A DNA stretch of 64,000 nucleotides from Inquilinus limosus DSM 16000 (lineage in GTDB: Bacteria; Pseudomonadota; Alphaproteobacteria; DSM-16000; Inquilinaceae), in NCBI RefSeq assembly GCF_000423185.1, contig NZ_AUHM01000001.1:558001-622000 (forward strand). Direction: 5' to 3'. The position numbers were made by a program, and so were the translations under genes. Positions 20,225 through 28,899 of this stretch are shown one piece after another. A model generated the notes under the pieces. The model made no database searches and had not been told where the DNA came from. It saw only the letters and a list, made by a program, of their open reading frames with translations. The first letter of the stretch is position 1; every line of letters begins with the position of its first letter.

Positions 20225-20416
20225 CTACGGCTCCGCCGGATTCTTGCCGACGACCTTCTCCAGCTCGCGGTCGACCTGGACCTTGACGTCCTGCTCGACC
20301 CGGACGTTCAGGTTGATCTCGATCGGCTTGTCCGGCGGCTCGACCCGGATCACCGGCGAGCAGGCGCCGAGCAGCACGGTAAGGCAGAGGCCGGCGGCGC
20401 GGGATCGGTCGGTCAT
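20225..20416 (-). CDS. ynbE: YnbE-like outer-membrane lipoprotein
   Basis: A 63-residue lipoprotein with signal MTDRSRAAGLCLTVLLGAC, the lipidated Cys within L-G-A-C. The mature sequence SPVIRVEPPDKPIEINLNVR...VDRELEKVV matches the short YnbE family. In E. coli YnbE binds the C-terminus of YdbH and together they bridge the inner and outer membranes to move phospholipids. Here it directly follows the YdbH-like gene, 20 bases downstream, which supports the assignment. The chaperone YdbL, the third member in E. coli, is not adjacent. Confidence 0.85.
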   Translation of the reverse strand: MTDRSRAAGLCLTVLLGACSPVIRVEPPDKPIEINLNVRVEQDVKVQVDRELEKVVGKNPAEP

Positions 20417-20436
20417 CTGGGCTCGGTCTCTTCTCG

Positions 20437-23400
20437 TCAGCACGGCGGCTCGGCCCGGCTTCCCAGCCGCTCCAGGTAATAGTCCCGGATCCGGTCGCCG
20501 ATCCGCGCCAGCGCCAGGCTGCGCCGGGCGATGGGGTACAGCGCGCCCGACAGATTGACGTTGAGCGCGATCGGGAAGCCGCCATAGAGGTCGGGGTTCG
20601 AGCCGCGCACCGCCAGCTTCACATTCGCCTCGCCGTCGCTGCGGCCGTCCAGCGTCGCCCGCAGCGACTGATACTGGAAATTGCGCAGTGCCGTCATCAG
20701 CGTGTCCATGCCCGGTTCGGCGGCGGCCGCCGCCTTGATCTCGTCCGGCGCCGACGCGCCGCCGTAGCGGATCTCGCCCGGGCCGCGCGTCGCCAGCACG
20801 CCGTTCTCCACCACGATCGTGTCGCGGTCGAGGCGGAACGGGATGGTGCCGTCGACGATGCCGGTGGCCCGCACGTCGTTGAGCCCGGCCGCCGCCACGG
20901 CGCGGGCGAGGTCGAGCCCCTCGATCCGCAGCACCGAGGGCCGACGACGGCCGGAGCCGCCCTCGACCGTGATCTTCGCCCCGGTCCAGTCGAGCGCCAG
21001 CTGCCGCAGGTCGACGCCGCCGGTCCGGCTCCAGCCGAAGCGGGCGTCGAGATCGGTCAGCGGCGGCATGTCGTCGTCGACGAGGAAGCGGCCGATCCTG
21101 ACCCGCTGCCCCGCCGGCAGCCGCAGCGGCGAGAAGCGGTCGAGCCGCAGCTCGGCGGTGGCGTCCTCGGCCCGGCCCCAGGGCGTGCCGAAGGCGGCGT
21201 TGCGCAGCCTGAGGCCGATCGCGGTCTCCGCGGCGCTGCCCCAGGCGATCCGCCCGCCGCCCTCCATCCGGCCGGCGACGCAGGTCAGCGGCAGCCCCGC
21301 CAGGGCCGGCACGACATCCTTCGGCTGCAGCCCGCGCCGGCGGAACCGCACCGGGTCCAGCACGAGGTCGAGGCCGCCGTCGCCGGTCGTCAGATCGTGC
21401 TGTCCGGTGCCGGTGGCGCGGGCCCGGCCCCGCGGGTCGGTCAGCTCGGCCTCCAGCGACAGGATGTCGGTGGCGGCGTCGAGCCGGCTGCGCATCCTCG
21501 CCTTCATCGGCACCACCGGGTCGCCCTCGATCGCCAGCCGCGCGGCGGTGAGGTCGGCGTCGAACGGGATCGCCGCGCCCGGCACGACCGCGACCTCGGC
21601 ATCGACATCCTCCACCGACAGCCCGGCATCGGGCAGCGCCAGCTTCCCGTCGGCCGCGGTCAGGCGGTAGCTGCCGTCGGGCTGGGCCGGGGCGATGGCG
21701 AGGACCGGCGTGGTCGCGGTCAGCCGGGTGGCGTCGGCGCCGGCGCCGATCGACAGGTCCAGCGCCAGCGCCGGCACCGCGGCGCGCACCAGCGGCGGCC
21801 GGTCGGAGTCGAGATCCGTCTCCAGCAGCGGCCGGCCCCCGGCGTCCGGGCACAGCAGCGCCGCCGCCGGCCGGGCCAGGCGCAGCCGTGGCGTGAAGTC
21901 CTGCGCCGGCACGTCCAGCGACAGGCATTCGCCGTTCACCGGCCGCACCGTCAGGTGCTGGCCGACGGTGTCGACCCGGACCGTGCCGCGCGCCGTGGCA
22001 TTGCCGCCCTCCTTGCCCGGCAGGCCGATGGCCGAGCTGCCCGACAGCGTCGCGGTCCAGCCGGCGTCGGTGGTCTCGCCCGTGACCGTCATCGGGCCGG
22101 GGTCGATGGTCAGGCCGATCGCCTCGAAGGGGTCGAGGTCCAGCACCGCCTCCGGCACCCGCACCTTGGCCTGGCCGGCATCGTTCAGCCCGAGCTCGGC
22201 GTCGATCGAGCCGGCGACGTCGAAGCCGGCGACATTGCCCTTGGTCGCGCCCGCCAGCCGCGTCCACCAGGTGTCGCCCTCGCGGCTGAACTCCAAGCGC
22301 TGCGGCCCGCCGTCGCCGGGCAGCCAGTCGAGATCGACCGACAGCTTGCCCGAGGCGAAGCGGCCCGCCACCTTCCACGGCCGGCTGCCGGCCAGGGTCA
22401 GGGTGCCGCCGGACAGGTCGATGGTGGCGCTCAGCTGCCCGGTCTGCAGGGCTACGCCGGTGCCGGCCTGGACGCCGTCGGTCGAGACCCGGAGGAAGCC
22501 GTCGGCCAGCAGCTCCGGCAGCTCGTCGAGGCTGGGCAGCCCGGGGGTGCGCAGCGTCAGCCAGGCGTTGACATTGGCCTTGCCGGTCACGCCGCCCTCG
22601 AAGCCCAGGGCCGGCGCCACCGCCCCCAGATTGTTGGCCGCGACCTGCAGCGCCAGGTTGGTGCCCTCACCCTGCGGCGCGCCCTGCACCTGCAGGCCGA
22701 CGCTGCCGTCCCCCGTGCCGATCTTGGCGCCGATGATCAGCTGCTGCAGCCGCTGCAGCGTGCCGTGGCCCTGCACGCCGAAATCGCGGAACCGGGCGGC
22801 GCCGCGCTCGACCTCCGCCACCGTCAGCGCGCCCTGGATCTCGCCGCTGCTCTCGCGTTCGCCGCCATAGGCGATCCAGCCGCTGACCCCGTTCAGCGCC
22901 AGCTGGTCCGACCGGAAGCTGGCCTGCTCCAGCTGCACGCCGCCATAGATCTGGCCCTGAGGCGTGTTGGTCAGGTCGAACTTGGCCTGGGCCACGCCGC
23001 CGGCGCCGGCCGGGCGCAGCCGCCCGCTCCACACCAGCCGGCCCAGCTCGTTCACCGCGCCGTCGGCCTCGACCGGCGTGCGGATCCGGCCCCAGGGGGT
23101 GTCGACGACGATCGTGCTGTCGCGCACCGAGATGGTCTGGAACGGGATCTGGGTCAGCCCCCCTCCTCCGCCCTCGCCGGAGCTTCGGGTCAGCACCTCC
23201 ATCCGTGGCAGGTCCAGCGTGCCCGAGCGGTCGATGCCGAGGCGGATCGAGACGCCGGAGAGCGCGATCGAGGACAGCCGGCCTTCGCGGATCAGGGTCC
23301 AGGGGTTGAAGCCGAGCGAGATGCGGTCGATCTGGATCCGCCCGTCCGCCACCGCGACGCCGCCGATCTCGGCCGAGCCGAGATCGACGCTGGACACGGT

Positions 23401-23562
23401 CAGCCGCTCGACCGGCACGCCCTCGGCCCGCAGGCGGGCGACCGCCTCCGTCTCGACCCAGCCGGGCAGCAGCCAGCGCGCGGCGATGGCGAGCCCGACC
23501 AGGGCCGTGAGCAGACTGGAGATGCCGATCGCCCAGCGGCGACGGGGAAGGAATCGCGCCAT
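20437..23562 (-). CDS. ydbH: YdbH-like AsmA-family intermembrane lipid transport protein
   Basis: A 1041-residue protein. After a basic start and one N-terminal transmembrane helix (about 10-33: RWAIGISSLLTALVGLAIAARWL) it is almost wholly repeating beta-strand, as expected for the AsmA-like beta-taco bridges that carry phospholipid across the periplasm. The C-terminal part ('NFQYQSLRATLDGRSDGEANVKLAVRGSNPDLYGGFPI', 'LNVNLSGALYPI' in overview) is the YdbH/DctA-YdbH domain that pairs with YnbE. It is encoded just upstream of ynbE in one operon. Redundant family members (TamB, YhdP) are elsewhere. Confidence 0.87.
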   Translation of the reverse strand: MARFLPRRRWAIGISSLLTALVGLAIAARWLLPGWVETEAVARLRAEGVPVERLTVSSVDLGSAEIGGVAVADGRIQIDRISLGFNPWTLIREGRLSSIALSGVSIRLGIDRSGTLDLPRMEVLTRSSGEGGGGGLTQIPFQTISVRDSTIVVDTPWGRIRTPVEADGAVNELGRLVWSGRLRPAGAGGVAQAKFDLTNTPQGQIYGGVQLEQASFRSDQLALNGVSGWIAYGGERESSGEIQGALTVAEVERGAARFRDFGVQGHGTLQRLQQLIIGAKIGTGDGSVGLQVQGAPQGEGTNLALQVAANNLGAVAPALGFEGGVTGKANVNAWLTLRTPGLPSLDELPELLADGFLRVSTDGVQAGTGVALQTGQLSATIDLSGGTLTLAGSRPWKVAGRFASGKLSVDLDWLPGDGGPQRLEFSREGDTWWTRLAGATKGNVAGFDVAGSIDAELGLNDAGQAKVRVPEAVLDLDPFEAIGLTIDPGPMTVTGETTDAGWTATLSGSSAIGLPGKEGGNATARGTVRVDTVGQHLTVRPVNGECLSLDVPAQDFTPRLRLARPAAALLCPDAGGRPLLETDLDSDRPPLVRAAVPALALDLSIGAGADATRLTATTPVLAIAPAQPDGSYRLTAADGKLALPDAGLSVEDVDAEVAVVPGAAIPFDADLTAARLAIEGDPVVPMKARMRSRLDAATDILSLEAELTDPRGRARATGTGQHDLTTGDGGLDLVLDPVRFRRRGLQPKDVVPALAGLPLTCVAGRMEGGGRIAWGSAAETAIGLRLRNAAFGTPWGRAEDATAELRLDRFSPLRLPAGQRVRIGRFLVDDDMPPLTDLDARFGWSRTGGVDLRQLALDWTGAKITVEGGSGRRRPSVLRIEGLDLARAVAAAGLNDVRATGIVDGTIPFRLDRDTIVVENGVLATRGPGEIRYGGASAPDEIKAAAAAEPGMDTLMTALRNFQYQSLRATLDGRSDGEANVKLAVRGSNPDLYGGFPIALNVNLSGALYPIARRSLALARIGDRIRDYYLERLGSRAEPPC

Positions 23563-23629
23563 CCCGCCACTCTAGCCGAGACGGGGCGCCGGGACATCGT
23601 GCCGCTCGCGCCCGCCGCCGGGCGCAGGC

Positions 23630-25054
23630 TCAATAGGACGGCGACGGCTCCGCTTGTGGCGCGGCGCGGCAGGCCGTGCGCGACAGCAGCACCGCCGCCG
23701 CCAGGGCCATGGCGAGGAAGGCGGCGCTCCCCGCGCCGAAGGCCCAGGCATAGCCGTCGACGGCGTCCGGCCGGGTCGCGGCGACGGCCATCAGCGCGGC
23801 CAGCCCGACCGTCGGCCCCAGCTCCATCGCCGTGTTCATCACCCCGCCGGCGAGGCCGGCCTGCCGCTGCGGGACATTCATCGTCGACAGCACGGCGGAG
23901 CCGGAGAACATCAGCGACATGCCGGCGGCGAGCAGGACCATGCCCGGCAGCAGTCCGGCGGCATAGTCGGTCCCGCGGTCGATGCCGGCGAGCAGGCCCA
24001 GGCCCGCGGCCGCGGCGAGCAGCCCGGCGACGGTCACCCGCGCCGGGCCGAAGCGGCCGACCAGGGCGGGGGCGAGATGGTTCGCCGCCATCAGGGCGAC
24101 GGCGAAGGGCAGGAAGGCCAGCGCCGTGGCGAGCGGCGACCATTCCCTCGCGCCCTGGAGGTACAGCGACAGCACGAACTCGATCAGGGCGGAGCCGGCG
24201 GCCGCGAGCAGCATCCCGAGCAGACCGACGGTCCGGCAGGGGCTCGGAACGAAGCCGGGCGGCAGCAGCGGATCGCGGACGATCCGCTCGACGCCCAGGA
24301 ACGCGGCCAGCAGCGCGGCGCCGGCGGCCAGCGGCCCCCATACGGCGGCCGAGCTCCAGGGATGCTCGCCGCTCGCGATCAGGCCGTAGCTCGCCAGCAC
24401 GATGCCGGCGGTGGCCAGCAGCGCCCCGGCCGGGTCCAGCCCCGGCCGGACGGCGTCGTCGGCCCGGTCGGCCGGCAGCACGCCGCGCACCGACGCCAGC
24501 CCGGCCAGCGCGACCAGGACCGGCACCGCGAACATCCAGCGCCAGGACAGCCAGGTGGTCAGGATCCCGGACGCGACGAAGCCCAGGATCGCGCCGAGCA
24601 CCGAGACGCCGCCCCAGGCGGCCATGGCCCGGCCATAGGCCGCGGGTTTCGGGAACAGCGTGCGCAGCACCGCCATGGCGGCGGGCGCCGTCAGCGCGCC
24701 GCCGACGCCCTGGGCGAAGCGCGCCGCCACCAGCACCGGAAAGCCGGGCGCCGCCGCGGCGGCGAGGGAGGCGGCGCCGAACAGGGTCAGCCCGATGGCG
24801 AACATGCGCCGCCCGCGATAGCGGTCCGCCAGGCGCCCGCCGAACAGCAGCAGTCCGCTGAACGGCAGGCCGTAGGCCACCTGCAGCAGCAGCAGATCCG
24901 CCGACGTCAGGGCGAACTCCGCGGCGATCCTCGGCAGCGGCACCATGATCAGGGCGATGGTGAAGATCAGCGTCCCCTGCACCACCGCGAGGATGGTGAA
25001 GCCGAGCCTCGTCCTCGGCGGGGCCGCGTCATCGGACGATCGGTGTGCGGTCAT
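23630..25054 (-). CDS. MFS multidrug efflux transporter, DHA2-like
   Basis: A 474-residue transporter with about 14 predicted transmembrane helices, typical of the EmrB/QacA (DHA2) drug:H+ antiporters. The motif A region is 'GGRLADRYRGRRMFAIG' (about 69-85) and motif C-like 'GGVSVLGAILGFVASG' lies in helix 5. ATG 25054 is chosen because it has GGAG nearby and gives a normal short cytoplasmic N-terminus. In-frame codons upstream begin at 25108. A palindrome ahead of the gene may be its operator. Substrates are unknown. Confidence 0.85.
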   Translation of the reverse strand: MTAHRSSDDAAPPRTRLGFTILAVVQGTLIFTIALIMVPLPRIAAEFALTSADLLLLQVAYGLPFSGLLLFGGRLADRYRGRRMFAIGLTLFGAASLAAAAAPGFPVLVAARFAQGVGGALTAPAAMAVLRTLFPKPAAYGRAMAAWGGVSVLGAILGFVASGILTTWLSWRWMFAVPVLVALAGLASVRGVLPADRADDAVRPGLDPAGALLATAGIVLASYGLIASGEHPWSSAAVWGPLAAGAALLAAFLGVERIVRDPLLPPGFVPSPCRTVGLLGMLLAAAGSALIEFVLSLYLQGAREWSPLATALAFLPFAVALMAANHLAPALVGRFGPARVTVAGLLAAAAGLGLLAGIDRGTDYAAGLLPGMVLLAAGMSLMFSGSAVLSTMNVPQRQAGLAGGVMNTAMELGPTVGLAALMAVAATRPDAVDGYAWAFGAGSAAFLAMALAAAVLLSRTACRAAPQAEPSPSY

Positions 25055-25106
25055 TCCGTGTCTCCAGGGCATGGGGCCCGACCGGCCGGGCACCTGTCGA
25101 CACATC

Positions 25107-25126
25107 ATTCAATAAAACAATTGAAT
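25107..25126 (-). promoter_or_regulatory. Palindrome in the MFS promoter region
   Basis: ATTCAAT (25107-25113) and ATTGAAT (25120-25126) form a perfect inverted repeat with a 6-base AT-rich spacer, 53 bases before the MFS start, in otherwise GC-rich DNA. The geometry fits a dimeric TetR/MarR/ArsR-type operator. No such regulator lies next door, so the protein that binds is unknown. Confidence 0.4.
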
Positions 25127-25171
25127 AATAAAGAGCGAAGCAGCCATCGGCACCACCGGGCCGGAGGCCTC

Positions 25172-27694
25172 TCAGACCGTCTCTTCTCCGAGCGCCGAGA
25201 TGGTCCGTTCGGTCTCGGCGCTGCGGGCGCGGGCGACCTCGGTGATGGTGCGGCGCAGGTCGGGATGGGCGCTGGCCAGCGCCTGCAGGTCGCGCGCGGT
25301 CAGGGCCAGCAGCTTGCAGAAGGCGATGGCGGTGACGGTGGCGGTGCGGCGGCCGCTGATCAAGAGCGCCATCTCGCCGAAGAAGTCGCCGCGGCCGAGC
25401 CGGAACTTGCGCCCGCCGCGGCCGATCTCGACCGCGCCGGAGGAGATGAAATACATCGTGTCGCCGCGGTCGCCGGCCTGCACGATGGTCTCGCCCGGCA
25501 CCGCGAAGATCGGCTTCAGCAGCTTGCAGATCTGCTCGATCCGCTCCTCCGACAGGCCCTGGAAGAACGGCAGGCGCCGCACCAGCTCGGCGGTGCCGAG
25601 CCCGAGGTCCAGCTGCGGCCGCCGCTGCAGCGTCTCGTACAGCCGGCCGACGTCGCGCTGCAGGTCCTCGTAGATCTCGCCGGTGATGAACTGCTGGTTG
25701 CGCAGCTCGTCGTATTCCGCCGATTCCAGCCGCAGCGCCGCCCAGCGCAGGAAGCGCTCGGACATCCGCCGCTCATAGTCCGGATATTGCAGCCGCAGCG
25801 CCTCGATCGCGGCGACGCAGGCGTCGAGCCGCGTGGTCAGCACGGCGTCGAGCGACTGCCACACCTCGGCGCCGAGCAGCCGGCGCATCTCGGCCTCGGC
25901 GTGGCGCTTCAGCATCTCGATCATCATCCGCGCCACCTTCAGCATCTCGAGGCGGTCGGCGATGCGGCTGGACAGCGGCCCCTCCCAGCCGGTGGTGCGC
26001 TGCAGCAGGATGGCCAAGCGGAAGCCGGGGCCGAAGCCGATGTTGCGGGATGCGGCGGCGAGATAGCCGGCGCGGCCGCCGGTCATCGCCCCGTCGTGCA
26101 GCCGGCCCACCTGGGCCAGCAGGTCGGCGGTGGTGCGGCGCGACATCAGCTTCTGGTCGAAATGCTCGACCACCAGGTCGCGCTCGCGGTTGGCCAGCGC
26201 CATCAGCCCCATGCGCTCGCGCTCCTTCGGGTCGAGCATGAAGGGCCGGCTGGCCAGGCCGCTGAGCCGGCTGCGATAGGCCTCGGCCGCCTCCTTCGCC
26301 ACCTCCGGCGGCAGGTGCTGCTCCTCGGCGATCTCCTCGATCCGCTCGGCGATGCCCTCGCGCGCCTGGTGCAGGGCGCGGTCGCGCAGCGCCAGCTCGG
26401 TGGCGGAGAGCGCGTTGAGGCCGAGCGCACGCATGACGAGGCGCAGCGTGGTGGCGTTGACCAGCAGCGTCCACAGCACGAAGCCGGTGGCCAGCACCAC
26501 GACGAAATGCGTCGCCTCGGTGCCCAGCAGCGGGTTCTCGCTGACCGCCAGGGCCAGCGCCAGGGTGACGGCGCCGCGCAGCCCGCCCCACAGGATCACG
26601 AGACGATAGGGCGTGCTGACCGGCTGCGAGACCTTGAGCCAGGTCAGGACCGGCAGCAGCCCCCACAGCACGATCGCGCGGGCGGCGAAGGCGGCGGCGA
26701 TCAGCACCAGAAGCAGAAGCCCGTCCTCGACCGTGGCGTCGCGCAGGAACTCCGGCACCAGCATGGCGGCGAAGATGAAGATCAGGGTCGAGGCGCAGAA
26801 GCCCAGCAGCGCCCATACCTTCTCCAGCCCCTCCCAGCCCTCGGCCGAGATCCTGACCCGTCCGGTGGAGCCGACCACCAGCGCCACCGTCACCACCGCG
26901 ACCACGCCGGAGACGTGCAGGTAGCGCTCGGCCACGACATAGGCGATGTAGGGCAGCGCCAGGGTGAAGGCGACCTCGGCCACCGGGTAGCGGTTCAGCG
27001 GCCGCATTACCATGAAGGCCAGGCGACCGGCGATGAAGCCGAACAGCCCGCCGCCGATGAAGAAGCGCAGGAACAAGAGCGGCGCGCCGCCGGCATCGGC
27101 CTCGCCATGGCCGGTGCCGGCACCGGCGGTCAGCAGCCCGACCAGCACGATGTAGAGGGTGATGGCCGCGGCGTCGTTCAGCAGGCTCTCGCCCTCGACC
27201 AGGATGGTCAGGCGCCGCGGCGCGCCGGCGTCGCGGAAGATGCCGATCACCGCCGCCGGGTCGGTGGTGGCGACGATGGCGCCCAAGAGCAGGCACAGCA
27301 CGAGGCCGTGGCTCGAGGTGCCCCACAGCGCCACGCCGACCACCAGGCTGCACACCAGCACGGCGACCACGGCGAGGGTCAGGATCGGCGCCAGGTCGTC
27401 CATCATCCGCCGCACATCCATGTGCAGCCCGGCCTCGAACAGCAGGATCGGCAGGAAGATGTGCAGGATGGCTTCGGACCGGATCTCGCCGCCGGTCACC
27501 GCATGGGCGAATTCGGACAGCGGCCCGCCGCCGCCGATCGCGCCGGTGACGGTGGCGACGCTGCCGAGGGCGATGCCCAGCCCGGCGATCAGGACCGAAT
27601 GCGGCAGCGACAGCCGGGTGGCGAGCGGCTGCAGCAGCGCGACCAGGACGAGAAGGACGGCGATGGCCAGCACGGCCAGGGCGATATCGGGCAT
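25172..27694 (-). CDS. CPA1-type cation/proton antiporter with C-terminal cyclic-nucleotide-binding domain
   Basis: An 840-residue protein. Residues 1 to about 425 are the Na+/H+ exchanger membrane domain with about 12 helices. It has 'FLPILLFEAGLHMD' (about 80-93), and 'TTDPAAVIGIF' and 'EGESLLNDAAAITLY' hold the paired Asn-Asp ion site of electroneutral CPA1 members. A helical cytosolic region of about 280 residues follows. The C-terminus is a cNMP domain (LPFFQGLSEERIEQICKLL ... FFGEMALLISGRRTATV, about 705-810). This layout resembles plant SOS1 and bacterial NhaP-like antiporters. The tail probably gates exchange; whether it binds cAMP is not shown. Confidence 0.9.
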   Translation of the reverse strand: MPDIALAVLAIAVLLVLVALLQPLATRLSLPHSVLIAGLGIALGSVATVTGAIGGGGPLSEFAHAVTGGEIRSEAILHIFLPILLFEAGLHMDVRRMMDDLAPILTLAVVAVLVCSLVVGVALWGTSSHGLVLCLLLGAIVATTDPAAVIGIFRDAGAPRRLTILVEGESLLNDAAAITLYIVLVGLLTAGAGTGHGEADAGGAPLLFLRFFIGGGLFGFIAGRLAFMVMRPLNRYPVAEVAFTLALPYIAYVVAERYLHVSGVVAVVTVALVVGSTGRVRISAEGWEGLEKVWALLGFCASTLIFIFAAMLVPEFLRDATVEDGLLLLVLIAAAFAARAIVLWGLLPVLTWLKVSQPVSTPYRLVILWGGLRGAVTLALALAVSENPLLGTEATHFVVVLATGFVLWTLLVNATTLRLVMRALGLNALSATELALRDRALHQAREGIAERIEEIAEEQHLPPEVAKEAAEAYRSRLSGLASRPFMLDPKERERMGLMALANRERDLVVEHFDQKLMSRRTTADLLAQVGRLHDGAMTGGRAGYLAAASRNIGFGPGFRLAILLQRTTGWEGPLSSRIADRLEMLKVARMMIEMLKRHAEAEMRRLLGAEVWQSLDAVLTTRLDACVAAIEALRLQYPDYERRMSERFLRWAALRLESAEYDELRNQQFITGEIYEDLQRDVGRLYETLQRRPQLDLGLGTAELVRRLPFFQGLSEERIEQICKLLKPIFAVPGETIVQAGDRGDTMYFISSGAVEIGRGGRKFRLGRGDFFGEMALLISGRRTATVTAIAFCKLLALTARDLQALASAHPDLRRTITEVARARSAETERTISALGEETV

Positions 27695-27822
27695 GGGCTT
27701 CCATCGTCAGCACCGGGCGTCCCCCGCCCCGGCCCCGCGATACTACACGAGCGGAGCGGCCTGTCGCGGGTGATGGCGGTCACTGTCGGGGAGAGCGGCC
27801 GGCCGACGCACGATGTAAATGA

Positions 27823-27863
27823 GTCCCCCCTCCCCTCGCGGGAGGGGGACAGGGGGAGGGGGT
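27823..27863. repeat. Short 'CCCCTCCC...GGGAGGGG' hairpin repeat
   Basis: CCCCCCTCCCCTCGCGGGAG is followed by GGGGACAGGGGGAGGGGG. It is a GC-rich hairpin related to the CTCTCCC/GGGAGAG repeats at 15995 and 37262. It lies between the antiporter promoter region and the end of pdxY and may terminate transcription. Confidence 0.5.
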
Positions 27864-27890
27864 TCTCTCAGCTCGTGCTGACGCCCCGCC

Positions 27891-28748
27891 CTACCCCTCC
27901 ACCGTCTTCACCTCGAACCCCTCCGGCGGGTTGGCGATGGCGGCCTGGGCGGCGACGATCTGGATCTCGCGCTGGCCGGAGGTGTGCGTCGCCTCCATCA
28001 CCGCATAGACGGTGCCGGCGGTGCGGCCCAGCGCCACGGCCGGGTCGCCGGTGCGCAGCATATGCGCCAGGAACAGCGCCGCGGTGATGTCGCCCGACCC
28101 GTTGACGGTGATCGGCAGCCGCGGCGTCGCCACGATCCACGCCCCCTCCGGCGCCACCGCCAGCATCTCGATCACCCCTTCCGGCGCGTCGCTCCGGGTC
28201 AGGCTGGTGACCAGCACGATCTTCGGCCCGGTCGCCTGGACGACGCGGGCGGCGGCGAGCGCGTCGGCCAGGGTCGAGACCGGGCGGGCCGCCAGGTACT
28301 CCAGCTCGAACTGGTTCGGGGTGATGATGTCGGCCTGCGGCACGGCGCGGTCGCGCATGAACTCCGGCAGGCCGGGGCGGACGAAGAAGCCGCGGCCGAC
28401 ATCGCCCAGCACCGGGTCGCAGCAATAGATCGCCTTCGGGTTGGCGGCCTTCACCTTGGCCACGGCGTCGAGCACGAGATGGCCGAGCGAGACGTCGCCC
28501 ATATAGCCCGACAGCACGGCGTCGCAGCCCGGCAGCACGCCGCGCTCCTCCACCCCGCGCAGCACTTCGGCGATCTGGTCGGCGGCCAACACCGGGCCGC
28601 GGAAGCTGCCGTAGCCGGTGTGGTTGGAGAAATGCACGGTCAGCACCGGCCAGACATCGATGCCCAGGCGCTGCAGCGGGAACACCGCGGCCGAGTTGCC
28701 GACATGGCCATAGGCGACGGAGGACTGGATCGACAGGATGGCGGTCAC
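27891..28748 (-). CDS. pdxY: Pyridoxal kinase
   Basis: A 285-residue ribokinase-superfamily enzyme that phosphorylates pyridoxal to PLP in the salvage pathway. It has 'SIQSSVAYGHVGNSAAVFPLQRLGIDVWPVLTVHFSNHTGYG' (overview of residues 6-47), the active-site loop 'CCDPVLGDVGRGFFV' and the anion hole 'VNGSGDITAALFLAHML' with the catalytic Asp. GTG 28748 gives the family N-terminus (VTAILSIQSSVAYG). It lies 151 bases downstream of a MocR-type regulator on the same strand, which suggests PLP-responsive control. Confidence 0.93.
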   Translation of the reverse strand: MTAILSIQSSVAYGHVGNSAAVFPLQRLGIDVWPVLTVHFSNHTGYGSFRGPVLAADQIAEVLRGVEERGVLPGCDAVLSGYMGDVSLGHLVLDAVAKVKAANPKAIYCCDPVLGDVGRGFFVRPGLPEFMRDRAVPQADIITPNQFELEYLAARPVSTLADALAAARVVQATGPKIVLVTSLTRSDAPEGVIEMLAVAPEGAWIVATPRLPITVNGSGDITAALFLAHMLRTGDPAVALGRTAGTVYAVMEATHTSGQREIQIVAAQAAIANPPEGFEVKTVEG

Positions 28749-28808
28749 GGGGCGGCGTCTTTCCGGTTGGGGATGGCTAGGAATAGGCGAAGAGGCGGCT
28801 CGCAGCCA

Positions 28809-28892
28809 CGTCATTGCGAGCGCAGCGAAGCAATCCAGGGCGGCTCGCTCCGGCCCCTGGATTGCTTCGTCGCTGTGCTCCTCGCAATGACG
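28809..28892. repeat. Dispersed palindromic repeat, 'CGTCATTGCGAG' type
   Basis: The left arm CGTCATTGCGAGCGCAGCGA and the right arm ending CTCCTCGCAATGACG form a long imperfect hairpin containing two copies of CAATCCAGG/CCTGGATTG. A relative lies at 37138-37225. It separates the MocR gene from pdxY and could attenuate transcription between them. Confidence 0.7.
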
Positions 28893-28899
28893 GCGTTCA

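Noticed and set aside
23654-28087. A 1477-codon open frame on the plus strand
   Set aside because: It is antisense to the MFS and antiporter genes and made of Gln/Arg/Gly/His-rich noise. Such long antisense frames are expected where third positions are almost all G or C.
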